Source of the DNA: Longimicrobium sp.
GTDB taxonomy: Bacteria; Gemmatimonadota; Gemmatimonadetes; Longimicrobiales; Longimicrobiaceae
NCBI RefSeq assembly: GCF_035474595.1
Contig: NZ_DATIND010000012.1
Span: forward strand, 1 to 38,627
DNA: 38,627 bases
Direction of reading: 5' to 3'
Shown here: one piece after another, positions 30,235-37,824 of the stretch
Position numbering within the stretch: position 1 is the first letter of the stretch
Layout: the number at the start of each line of letters is the position of its first letter
Translations under genes and position numbers: made by a program
The notes under the pieces: generated by a model
What the model was told of the DNA's origin: nothing
Database searches by the model: none
The model's input: only the letters and a program-made list of their open reading frames with translations

Positions 30235-31308
30235 ATGGGTTGGCTCCCGGCGGCGGCGAGGCGGCGCGCGGTTCTCGCCGTCGCCTTCGCAGCTGCGTTC
30301 GCTTCCGCGTGCTCGCCCGGGTACGTGCTGCGCGGCGCGTGGGAAGAGGCGAAGATCCTGGGCCGGCGGCGCCCCATCGCCGGCGTGATCGCGGACCCGC
30401 GCCAGCCGGCCGAGACGCGGCGCAAGCTGCAGCTGGTGCTGGACGTGCGCGCCTTCGCCCGCGACTCGCTGGGCGAGCGGACGGGGGAGAGCTACACCCT
30501 GTTCGCGGAGAAGAAGTCCGACACGCTGGCCACCGTGCTCTCGGCGGCGTACAAGGACCGGTTCGCCGCGAAGACGTGGTGGTTCCCCATCGTGGGGAGC
30601 GTGCCGTACAAGGGCTACTTCAAGGAGGACGACGCGCGGCGCGAGGCGGCGGCGCTGGAGGCGCAGGGGTTCGACACCTACATGCGGCCCACGTCGGCGT
30701 TCAGCACGCTGGGGTGGTTCAACGACCCCGTGCTCAGCACGCTGCTGCGCTACGACGACGTGGACCTGGGGAACACGGTGATCCACGAGCTCTTCCACAA
30801 CACCTTCTTCGCGCCGGGGAAGATCGCGTTCAACGAGAGCATGGCCAACTTCGCCGGCGGCCGCGGCGCCATCCACTACTTCTGCGGCCGCGACGGGCCC
30901 GACGCCGCCACCTGCCGCCGCGCCCGCGACGAGTGGGACGACGACCTGGTCTTCGGCTTCTTCATGAGCGAGCTGATCCACGACCTGGAGTCGCTGTACG
31001 CGCGCGCCGACATCACCCGCGAGCAGAAGCTGCAGCTGCGCGAGGAGGTATTCGCGCGCGCGCAGCGCCGCTTCGCCGACGAGGTGCGGCCGCGGCTGAA
31101 GGTGAACACCTTCGGCAGCTTCACCCGCGAGCCGCTGAACAACGCCACGCTCATCTCGGGGCGCATCTACTACGACCGGCTGGACCTGTTCGAGCGCGTG
31201 TACGAGAGCCGCGGCGGCGACCTGCGCCGCACGCTGGCCGACATCATCGCCGCCGCGCGCGCCAACCGCGCGGACCCGTACGCCGGCGTGGAGTCGCTGG
31301 TGCGGTGA
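30235..31308 (+). CDS. Putative zinc aminopeptidase lipoprotein
   Basis: Lipoprotein of 357 aa matching the putative aminopeptidase (Aminopep) family. The signal peptide MGWLPAAARRRAVLAVAFAA continues to lipobox Cys26. The zinc site HELFH is at residues 184-188 in TVIHELFHNTFF, with E201 in FNESMANFAG as the likely third ligand. Upstream blocks include SYTLFAEKKSDTLATVLSA and WWFPIVGSVPYKGYF, typical of this family. It should act at the periplasmic side of the envelope or the outer membrane. The physiological substrate is unknown. Start: ATG at 30235 gives a normal-length signal; ATGs at 30130 and 30196 are in frame and would add 35 or 13 residues. It is divergent from the Arg/Tyr-rich secreted protein gene. 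Confidence 0.85.
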   Translation: MGWLPAAARRRAVLAVAFAAAFASACSPGYVLRGAWEEAKILGRRRPIAGVIADPRQPAETRRKLQLVLDVRAFARDSLGERTGESYTLFAEKKSDTLATVLSAAYKDRFAAKTWWFPIVGSVPYKGYFKEDDARREAAALEAQGFDTYMRPTSAFSTLGWFNDPVLSTLLRYDDVDLGNTVIHELFHNTFFAPGKIAFNESMANFAGGRGAIHYFCGRDGPDAATCRRARDEWDDDLVFGFFMSELIHDLESLYARADITREQKLQLREEVFARAQRRFADEVRPRLKVNTFGSFTREPLNNATLISGRIYYDRLDLFERVYESRGGDLRRTLADIIAAARANRADPYAGVESLVR

Positions 31309-31377
31309 CTGCCAGCGGTGCGCCGCCGTGACGCGGAGATGTTGATGGCGATCGCGCTGAGACAATCGCGAAAACCC

Positions 31378-31614
31378 GACGTCATCCTGAGTCGGACACC
31401 GCGCTGCGCGCGACCACGGAGGATGAAAGGAGATTGGTCGTGAGCGCTGATGCCACAGAATGAGCGGATCAGCCTCGCGCAGTTTGCGAGGCTTCCCGTA
31501 GTTGTTGCTGCCGACTTCAGTCGCCGGTGGGGGGGCCAGGCCGCGAACTTTCTATTCAGGCCGGCCACGCCGAAGCCGCGTCCGTACGAATGCCTGCAGG
31601 CCGAAGGATCTATA
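31378..31614 (+). repeat. Composite element: GTCATCCTGAG...GGATCT with nested two-hairpin unit, copy 4
   Basis: It starts GACGTCATCCTGAGTCGGAC and ends CTGCAGGCCGAAGGATCTAT. It is closely similar to 25293-25524 along both flanks, with differences concentrated between the flanks and the nested unit. The 31309-31915 gap holds no gene; this composite, the copy at 31755 and a terminator fill most of it. Confidence 0.75.
31472..31523 (+). repeat. Two-hairpin intergenic element, copy 8 (nested)
   Basis: Stem 1 GCCTCGC/GCGAGGC, linker TTCCCGTAGTTGTTGCTG, stem 2 CGAC/GTCG with loop TTCA. Same subtype as the copies at 2791 and 25387. Confidence 0.8.
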
Positions 31615-31754
31615 ACCCGAGAGCACGTCCGCCGGAAATTCTCACGAATGTTGCCCTCGCGTTTTCTTCTCCGCGCGGATTCGGGAGATGGCGAGCGGAG
31701 TTGAAAGCCGGCAAGCTCCTCCGCGCGGAATCAGGCGGACGTGCGAGGCCGGTT

Positions 31755-31822
31755 ATAGATCCTCGGCCTGCAATCTCTTGTGTGGACTTCGGTTGCGGTG
31801 TGGCCGGCCTCAGGATGACGTC
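31755..31822 (-). repeat. GTCATCCTGAG...GGATCT element, copy 5
   Basis: Minus strand: GACGTCATCCTGAGGCCGG ... GATTGCAGGCCGAGGATCTAT, with no nested unit. It faces the composite at 31378, making an inverted pair about 445 bases across. Confidence 0.7.
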
Positions 31823-31863
31823 TTCTCTGATTTCCGTGATGACGATGAGATCCAAAAACAGAA

Positions 31864-31892
31864 GCGCCCCGGCTCGCGTGGAGCCGGGGCGC
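31864..31892 (-). terminator. Rho-independent terminator of the DUF2939 gene
   Basis: On the minus strand GCGCCCCGGCTC pairs with GAGCCGGGGCGC (12 bp, 5-base loop) and is followed by TTCTGTTTTT. It lies 24 bases past the stop and is the best intrinsic terminator in the window. Confidence 0.88.
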
Positions 31893-31915
31893 CTGGTGCA
31901 TCGTCTGCGCGATGC

Positions 31916-32461
31916 TCAGTCCGCGGTGTGCGCGGCGGGGAGGCGGATGCCGGTGAGCTTCCAGTGGAAGAGGCCGTCGCGGTGCATCACCAGCGCCATC
32001 TTCTCCGTCCCGTCCGTCTTGTCCTTGAAGTGCACGACGAACTGGTCCATCCCCTCGTAGCCGCGCTCCACCTTCACGTTCTTCACGCGCACGCCGCCGT
32101 CCTGCTGGCCGTCGCGGTGCTGGCCCGGGCGCTCGCCCTCGGTCAGCGCGGCGATGCCGCTGGGGGTGACGAACGCGTCCACCAGCGGTCCGGCCACGGC
32201 GCCCGCCAGCAGCCCGCCCAGCACCGCCAGCGGGTTGCGGTCGTGCCCCACCGAGTTCTCGACCGCCGAGCGGACGTTGGTCTTCACGCTCTCGCGCAGG
32301 GCGGGGAAGTCGACCAGCTCGTTCAGCGCCTCGGTGTCGCCGGCCTTCGCGGCCTTCTGCAGGCGGTTCATCGCCAGGTACGGGGTGAAGTACATCCACA
32401 CCGCGGCGAACAGCACCGCCAGGATCAGCAGCGACGAAAATGCGCTTCTCTTCTTGGCCAT
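31916..32461 (-). CDS. DUF2939 family protein, single-pass membrane
   Basis: Protein of 181 aa. The N-terminal helix (FSSLLILAVLFAAVWMYF, about residues 8-25) is preceded by MAKKRS, giving a cytosolic N-terminus and an outside or periplasmic remainder. Residues 26-70 match DUF2939: YFTPYLAMNRLQKAAKAGD followed by ALNELVDFPALRESVKTNV. The rest is polar with two beta-like stretches (VRVKNVKVERGYEGMDQFVV, TEKMALVMHRDGLFHWKL). The family has no known biochemical role. No ribosome binding site is clear; the ATG is the only sensible start before the helix. It is transcribed alone and ends in an intrinsic terminator. Confidence 0.85.
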   Translation of the reverse strand: MAKKRSAFSSLLILAVLFAAVWMYFTPYLAMNRLQKAAKAGDTEALNELVDFPALRESVKTNVRSAVENSVGHDRNPLAVLGGLLAGAVAGPLVDAFVTPSGIAALTEGERPGQHRDGQQDGGVRVKNVKVERGYEGMDQFVVHFKDKTDGTEKMALVMHRDGLFHWKLTGIRLPAAHTAD

Positions 32462-32600
32462 GGGAATCGGATCTAGGAGATGGGGCGCCGGTCGAACGCC
32501 AGCGCGAGTGTGTGACGCGGAAATATAACCCGTTGCGGCGCAACGAGGAACGGGGCTACGGGACGTGGGGATGAGCTTGGGCTGCGCGTCCGCGGCAACG

Positions 32601-32787
32601 CGCCCTCTCCGGCCGGCCGAGGCCGTCCACCTCTCCCGTACCGGGAGAGGTAGCTGGGCCAGCACTCGCGCGGATTACAGCGTTTGGTGTGAGCGGATGT
32701 CGAGATGTGGCGCCGATGCCATCCCGCCACCCTCTCCCGGAACGGGAGAGGGTCGCGCCCTCCGGCGCAGGGTGAGGGCGGCGCGGA
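32601..32787 (+). repeat. Hairpin-rich repeat, family 3, copy 2
   Basis: Copy of the element at 7636-7821 in the same orientation, with identical outer blocks (CGCCCTCTCCGGCCGGCCG ... GTGAGGGCGGCGCG), the CTCTCCCG/CGGGAGAG hairpin intact here, and a diverged middle. It fills about half of the 32462-32867 gap, which has no gene. Confidence 0.75.
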
Positions 32788-32867
32788 GCCCACCGAAGCG
32801 CGCCGCCGTCCGCTATCCGCCGTTCGTCCCGCCGTCCGCCGTACGTCCGCCCTGCGTCCGTCGAAAT

Positions 32868-33830
32868 CTACCGCGGAACCAGCACGTTGATGCCGCCGGG
32901 AACCGCGCGGGCGCGGAGCGGGGTCTGGCCCAGCGGCTCGCCGTCGGCCTCGGTCAGCACGGTCGGCTCGGTTTCGATGGTGATGTCGCGCGCCTGCAGG
33001 AAGATCATGCGCTCGTCGCCACCGAAGCGCTGGCGGTACATGCGCCACAGCATCTGCGCCGCGTGCGTGGCGGTGCGCGGCGCGAAGATGCACAGGTCCA
33101 GCCTGCCGTCGCGGTGCGTTCCCTCGGGCGCCAGGCGAAAGCGCAGCGTCTGCGGGTTGGTCACCACCATCCCCATGTTGGCCACCAGCACCATCGACGC
33201 GTCCAGCTCCAGCTCCTGGCCGTCGGCGGAAATGCGGTAGCGCGCGGCCGGCGGCGCGCTGGCCACCTTCAGGATCGCGTAGATGTACGCGCCGAAGCCC
33301 CAGCGGTCCTTCAGCTCGCGGGTGGCCAGCGCCACGATCTCCGCGTCCACCCCCGTCCCCGCCGCCACCGCGAAGTATCGCCCCTCGGCCACCTGCCCCA
33401 GGTCCATGGGCTCGGTGCGGCCGTTCACCACCACGTCCACCGCGTGCTCCACCGAGCGCGGAATCCCCAGGTTGAACGCCACCTGGTTCCCCGTGCCCTT
33501 GGGGATGATCCCCAGCGGCACCCCGGTTCCCGCCAGCCCGGTGATCACCTCGCCCACGGTGCCGTCGCCGCCGACCGCGACCACCGAGCGGTAGCCCTGC
33601 TCGGCGGCCTCGCGGGCGAAGCGCACGGCGTCGCCCGCGCCGCGCGTCTCCACCACGTCGAACGGGCTCCTGCGCACGGCGAAGGCGCCCGCCAGCAGCC
33701 GCAGCACGCGGTCGGTGTCGGCCTGCCCCGCCACGGGGTTCAGGACGATCAGGTTGCGGCCGGCGTACGCGGGCTCGGGGGCGTCGCCCCGCAGCACGGG
33801 CGGGTCCAGTGTGGCTAGCGGATGATCCAT
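32868..33830 (-). CDS. Diacylglycerol kinase family lipid kinase
   Basis: Soluble or peripheral kinase of 320 aa of the DAGK/YegS/BmrU family, which transfers phosphate from ATP to a lipid or sphingosine-like alcohol. The ATP-binding GGDGT is at residues 87-91 (VAVGGDGTVGEV) and GIIPKGTGNQVAFNLGIP follows (Lys111), both typical. The C-terminal beta domain (about 150-315) ends with the acidic TEADGEPLG motif of the family. The protein begins NLIVLNPVAG near residue 26. Its ATG (33830) overlaps the last 16 bases of pgi in another frame, so it is translationally coupled to it. Which lipid it acts on is not evident; bacterial members make phosphatidic acid or similar. Confidence 0.9.
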   Translation of the reverse strand: MDHPLATLDPPVLRGDAPEPAYAGRNLIVLNPVAGQADTDRVLRLLAGAFAVRRSPFDVVETRGAGDAVRFAREAAEQGYRSVVAVGGDGTVGEVITGLAGTGVPLGIIPKGTGNQVAFNLGIPRSVEHAVDVVVNGRTEPMDLGQVAEGRYFAVAAGTGVDAEIVALATRELKDRWGFGAYIYAILKVASAPPAARYRISADGQELELDASMVLVANMGMVVTNPQTLRFRLAPEGTHRDGRLDLCIFAPRTATHAAQMLWRMYRQRFGGDERMIFLQARDITIETEPTVLTEADGEPLGQTPLRARAVPGGINVLVPR

Positions 33831-35227
33831 TCGTCGCGCTTGGGCTCTCGCCCTTCCCATTCCTGTTTGAACTCGTCGTAGCCCTGGCGGCCCATGATGC
33901 CGTACGTCAACTGTTTACCCAGCTCCACCCCCGGCTGGTCCATGGGGTCGATGCCGTACAGGTGCCCCGCGTACACGGTGGCGATCTCCAGCAGCATGAG
34001 CAGCCCGCCCAGCGACCGCGCGTCCACCCGCGGCAGCTCGATCGTCATGTTCATCCGCCCGCGCTTGGCCAGCGCGGCCTCGGTCGCCAGCCGCTCGGTG
34101 TTCAGCAGCTCGTTCAGCGTGTGCCCGCCGAGATAGCCGAGCTCGCCCAATTCAGCGTGCAGCTTCGGGATGTCGAGGTCCACGGCCGGCTCGCGGACGG
34201 CGAGGAAGGTGATGGTCTTGTCGAACGGCCCCTCCACGTACTCCTGCACCTGCGAGTGCTGGTCCGTGGTCCCCAGCGCCTTCACCGGCGTGGGGCCCAC
34301 GAAGATATCGTCGCCGTCGCGCGATTTCTGCTTCCCCAGCGACTCGGCCCACAGCTGCCGGAACCAGTCCGCCACGTCCTTCAGCGGGTCCGAGTACGGC
34401 ATCATCACCTGCACGTTGGCGTGCTTCTCGGTGTCGGCCAGGTACTGCAGCGTGCCGAAGAGGGCGGCCGGGTTGCGATGGAGATCGTCGGTGTCGCACC
34501 GCTCGCGCATCTCCGCCGCGCCCGCCAGCAGCCCGGTGATGTCGATCCCCACCATCGCCGCGGGGAGGAGGCCCACCGCGGAAAGTACGGAGAAGCGGCC
34601 GCCGACCGAGGGGGGGATGGGAAGGGTGGCGATCCCCTCCGCCGTGGCGATCTCCCTCAGCACCCCCTTCTTCGGGTCGGTGATGAAGAGGAGATGGCGC
34701 ACGTACCCGTCGTCCAGCTCCGCCTGCAGCCGCTGGCGGATGATCAGGTACTGGCTCATGGTCTCCGCCGTCCCGCCGCTCTTGGAGACGACCAGGAAGA
34801 GCGTACGGCGGATGTCGAGCCGGTCCAGGAAGGGGGCGATGGTGGCCGGGTCGACGTTGTCGAGCACGTAGAGGCGGGGGAAGAACTCGCGCTCCTCGTC
34901 GCCCAGCTCGTTCCAGAACGGGTGCAGCAGCGCGGTGCGCAGCGCGATGGTCCCCAGCGCGCTTCCGCCGATGCCGAGCACCACGATGGTGCTGAACGTC
35001 TGCCCCACCCCTTCCGCGAACTGGCGGATCGACTTCACCGTCTCCACGTCGTCGGGGAGCGCGTAGAAGCCCAGCTCGCCGGAACGGCGGCGCTCCTGCG
35101 CGTCGGCGTGCGCCGCGCGGAAGCGCTCCGCCATGGCGTCCAGGCGCGCGGGGTCGATCCCGTGCCCGCCGCCCAGCCGCGGCGCCAGCATGTTGTTGTA
35201 GTCGAGCACGATTCCGTCGCCGCCCAT
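33815..35227 (-). CDS. pgi: Glucose-6-phosphate isomerase
   Basis: Glycolytic enzyme interconverting glucose-6-phosphate and fructose-6-phosphate in the cytosol; 470 aa, of the shorter bacterial PGI type. Blocks seen: VVLGIGGSALGTIALR for the SIS phosphate site, VVSKSGGTAETMSQY, IPPSVGGRFSVLSAVGLLP, TDQHSQVQEYVEGPFD and the catalytic-loop region near the C-terminus (GKQLTYGIMGRQ). Length and motif order are normal. GGAGGGG lies about seven bases before the ATG. The stop overlaps the start of the lipid kinase gene, so the two are an operon. Upstream is a two-hairpin element and then the CASTOR/POLLUX channel gene on the same strand. Confidence 0.97.
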   Translation of the reverse strand: MGGDGIVLDYNNMLAPRLGGGHGIDPARLDAMAERFRAAHADAQERRRSGELGFYALPDDVETVKSIRQFAEGVGQTFSTIVVLGIGGSALGTIALRTALLHPFWNELGDEEREFFPRLYVLDNVDPATIAPFLDRLDIRRTLFLVVSKSGGTAETMSQYLIIRQRLQAELDDGYVRHLLFITDPKKGVLREIATAEGIATLPIPPSVGGRFSVLSAVGLLPAAMVGIDITGLLAGAAEMRERCDTDDLHRNPAALFGTLQYLADTEKHANVQVMMPYSDPLKDVADWFRQLWAESLGKQKSRDGDDIFVGPTPVKALGTTDQHSQVQEYVEGPFDKTITFLAVREPAVDLDIPKLHAELGELGYLGGHTLNELLNTERLATEAALAKRGRMNMTIELPRVDARSLGGLLMLLEIATVYAGHLYGIDPMDQPGVELGKQLTYGIMGRQGYDEFKQEWEGREPKRDEWIIR

Positions 35228-35339
35228 CGTCCACCCCTCCAGAAGTTGAAACCGATTCGGCAGATGCGTCGCTCACGCGCGCCGGGAGCAGTTTCGATCC
35301 AGCGCCGATCCCGGCCCAGGCGCGCGGATGCAGCCTCGC

Positions 35340-35389
35340 AGTCCCGCAGGGACTTTGTGCTGTTGTTGCCCGCCAATTCCATTGGCGGG
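35340..35389 (+). repeat. Two-hairpin intergenic element, copy 9
   Basis: Stem 1 AGTCCC/GGGACT with loop GCA, linker TTGTGCTGTTGTTGCC, stem 2 CCCGCCAAT/ATTGGCGGG with loop TCC, the longest second stem. It sits between pgi and the channel gene. Confidence 0.8.
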
Positions 35390-35474
35390 AGGCAAGGCCG
35401 CGCGACTTGGCTTCCGGCAACACCGGGGCCGCAAAGCGCACACGAGCCGTCCTGATCGCCCCCGCGCGTCGCGG

Positions 35475-37400
35475 CTACTCCTCCGCCAGCACGATCACCT
35501 GGTCGGCGGCGGCGAAGGTGACCGGCTGGCTCTTGCGCGGGTTCAGCTTCACCCCGAACGACCGCGCCGGGTCCAGCGCGTCGGCCTGCGTGCGGTAGCC
35601 GATGGCCACCTGCCCCTGCCGCCGCGCCGACTCCACCACGGTGTGGAAGTTAACCGGCCGCCCCGTTTCCACGAAATCGCCGGCCGGCTTCAGGTAGATC
35701 TCGCTCCCCTCGGGGTCGAACAGGTCGCGGAAAACTACCGCCAGCTCGCGGTTCTCGGAAATCTGCGACAGCAGCAGGCTCACCAGGTTGTCGCTGACGA
35801 TGAAGTCGTCGGCGCGGGTGACCTGCGCCAGCTCGCGGTTGCGGATGTCCAGCATCTCGCTGACGATGCTGAAGTCGCGCCCCAGCCGGTCCTGGATGTC
35901 GCGCAGGTGCAGCAGGGTGATGAGCGTCCGCGCGTCGGCCTGCTGCACCGCGTCGCCATGCCCGCACCCGTCTCCCGCGCCCTCGGCGCTGCTCAGCACG
36001 ATGATGTGGTCGAAGGTCTCCACCTCCAGCGCGTCCAGCATCCGCCGGTCGGTGGTGTCCCCGCGCCGCAGCGTGACGGCCAGGTTCGCCAGCTGCCGGT
36101 CGCCCATCCGCCCCGCGTCGGCGCGCGCCTGCGCCACCTCGTCGCCGTCGCCCACCACCAGCGCGGTGCTCCCCGGCCCCACGTAGGCGTCCAGCTCGGC
36201 GATGATCGCGCTCGCCCGGTCGTTCCACCCCAGCACCAGCGTCCGCTCGGGCGCCTTCTCCCGCGCCCGCGCGGTGCGGATGGCGCCCTCGTCGATCGCC
36301 GCCGCCGCGCCGGAGAGGCGGATGGTGTCGTCGTCGGCGGAGATGGCGATCACCCGGTCGCCGTCCGCCAGGCGCGTGTCCATCGGCGGGTTCAGGCGGA
36401 TGCGCCCGTCCGCGAAGCGCAGGCCGACGAGCGCCGAGTCCTCGTACGCCGTCAGCGCCTCGCCGAAGGTCTTCCCGGCGAGCGCGGGCTCGGCCTTGAA
36501 GTAGATCTCGTCTCCCCCGAAGTCCATCAGCTCGGTGTAGGCCACGGAGAGGCCGGACTGGCGGCAGGTCTGCGCCGTCACCCGCGCGATCAGGTCGCCG
36601 GCCAGCACCAGGCTCACCTCGTCGCCGCCCACCATCCTGGCCACCTCGTGGTTGCGCGGGTCGCGCAGCGCGGTGACGATGTGGTACGGCTCCTGGCGCC
36701 GCGCGGGATTGTTGGTGATCGCCAGCACCGCCTTGATCACGTACGCGTCCGGGTCGCCGCCCTCGGGAGGGAGGATGATGATCGCCTTGGCGCCGTGCGG
36801 GTTCACGATCTCCAGGTCGGCCAGGTCGATGGGGTTCCCGGTGCGGTAGACCAGGCGCGTGCCACCGGGGCGGGGAACGCGGGCGCGGATCTCGTCCTGC
36901 ATCTCCACCGCGTCGCGGTCGGCCAGGATGGCGATGCACGAGCGGCGCAGGTTGGCGTTCGCCAGCACCAGCTCCTGCACGATGGTCACGACCTGCGGCG
37001 ACCAGCCCAGGATGACGGTGTGCCCCTCCTCGGCCACGAACGAGCGCCCCTTCCTGAGCCGCTCCAGCCGCGCCCCCAGCCCCGTGGTCAGGATGCCGAT
37101 GAGCGTGCTGACCAGGAAGATGCCGACGATGGTCACCGCCAGCATGGCCAGGCGCAGCGGCCATCCCTCGTCGCCCGCGATGGTCCCCGTGTCCAGCGCG
37201 TGCAGCAGCGCCGACCAGGTGTCCTCCACGAAGCCGCTGCCAGCCGGCCCGATCCCCGCCACCACGATCACCGCCGCCACCGCGGTGATGATCACGGCGG
37301 AAACGAGGAAGAGCCAGAAGATCAGCGCGCCCGGCCCGCGCGCCATGGTGTTGTCGAACCGGTAGCGCAGGCGCTGGCGCGGGGAGATGGTGCGGGGCAT
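35475..37400 (-). CDS. CASTOR/POLLUX-type ion channel protein
   Basis: Membrane protein of 641 aa of the CASTOR/POLLUX (DMI1) family, related to cation channels with RCK-type regulatory domains. Two membrane helices (about 27-50 and 83-105) are followed by two soluble NAD-binding-like modules. The first begins HTVILGWSPQVVTIVQEL (about 130) and the second RTLVLGWNDRASAIIAELD (about 385); these have the shape of TrkA-N Rossmann folds. Plant members conduct potassium or calcium at the nuclear envelope; bacterial ones are presumed cation channels. The ATG gives PRTISPRQRLRYRFDNTMA before helix 1. No ribosome binding site is clear; a repeat array lies 10 bases upstream. Neighbouring genes give no hint of role. 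Confidence 0.9.
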   Translation of the reverse strand: MPRTISPRQRLRYRFDNTMARGPGALIFWLFLVSAVIITAVAAVIVVAGIGPAGSGFVEDTWSALLHALDTGTIAGDEGWPLRLAMLAVTIVGIFLVSTLIGILTTGLGARLERLRKGRSFVAEEGHTVILGWSPQVVTIVQELVLANANLRRSCIAILADRDAVEMQDEIRARVPRPGGTRLVYRTGNPIDLADLEIVNPHGAKAIIILPPEGGDPDAYVIKAVLAITNNPARRQEPYHIVTALRDPRNHEVARMVGGDEVSLVLAGDLIARVTAQTCRQSGLSVAYTELMDFGGDEIYFKAEPALAGKTFGEALTAYEDSALVGLRFADGRIRLNPPMDTRLADGDRVIAISADDDTIRLSGAAAAIDEGAIRTARAREKAPERTLVLGWNDRASAIIAELDAYVGPGSTALVVGDGDEVAQARADAGRMGDRQLANLAVTLRRGDTTDRRMLDALEVETFDHIIVLSSAEGAGDGCGHGDAVQQADARTLITLLHLRDIQDRLGRDFSIVSEMLDIRNRELAQVTRADDFIVSDNLVSLLLSQISENRELAVVFRDLFDPEGSEIYLKPAGDFVETGRPVNFHTVVESARRQGQVAIGYRTQADALDPARSFGVKLNPRKSQPVTFAAADQVIVLAEE

Positions 37401-37410
37401 GGGAGGGCCG

Positions 37411-37490
37411 GTGCGAGAGTGCGAGAGTGCGTGAGTGCGTGAGTGCGTGAGTGCGTGAGTGCGTGAGTGCGTGAGTGCGTGAGTGCGTCG
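37411..37490 (+). repeat. 8-bp tandem array, ten GTGCGNNN units
   Basis: Two GTGCGAGA, seven GTGCGTGA and a last GTGCGTCG unit. On this strand it runs opposite to the arrays that follow stop codons. It begins ten bases upstream of the CASTOR/POLLUX start. The 37401-37821 gap has no gene and holds arrays plus two two-hairpin elements. Confidence 0.9.
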
Positions 37491-37536
37491 GCGCGGCGGC
37501 GGTGGTGCGGTTCGGTTGCGTGGGAGTGTGGAAGAT

Positions 37537-37584
37537 GCCACTGAAGTGGCGGCTACAACTGCACGCAGTCCGCCTTCGCGGACT
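37537..37584 (-). repeat. Two-hairpin intergenic element, copy 10
   Basis: Minus strand: stem 1 AGTCCGC/GCGGACT, linker TGCGTGCAGTTGTAGCC, stem 2 GCCAC/GTGGC with loop TTCA, then ATCTTC. It forms an inverted pair with copy 11. Confidence 0.8.
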
Positions 37585-37678
37585 TCACCTCCGTGCGGGC
37601 GCAGCCCCGGTGCGCGCACCCGTCATCGATCGACGGCGGCAATGCTGGACGGCCGCACCATCGGCGCGGCGCGCGCGA

Positions 37679-37726
37679 ACTCGGCGCAGGCCGAGTGCGT
37701 GCCGTCGTAGCCGCCACTTCAGTGGC
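37679..37726 (+). repeat. Two-hairpin intergenic element, copy 11
   Basis: Plus strand: stem 1 ACTCGGC/GCCGAGT, changed on both sides relative to the AGTCCGC form so that pairing is kept. Linker GCGTGCCGTCGTAGCC, stem 2 GCCAC/GTGGC with loop TTCA, then ATCTTC. Confidence 0.85.
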
Positions 37727-37768
37727 ATCTTCCCCTCGCCGCGGCGCTCGCTCACGCCCATGCTCAAC

Positions 37769-37824
37769 GCACTTCCGCACTTCCGCACTTCCGCACTTCC
37801 GCACTTCCGCACTTCCGCACTTCA
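37769..37824. repeat. 8-bp tandem array, six GCACTTCC units plus one
   Basis: Six exact units and a last GCACTTCA, whose final TCA is the complement of the stop codon of the PhnP-like gene. Array and reading frame meet without a gap. Confidence 0.9.
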
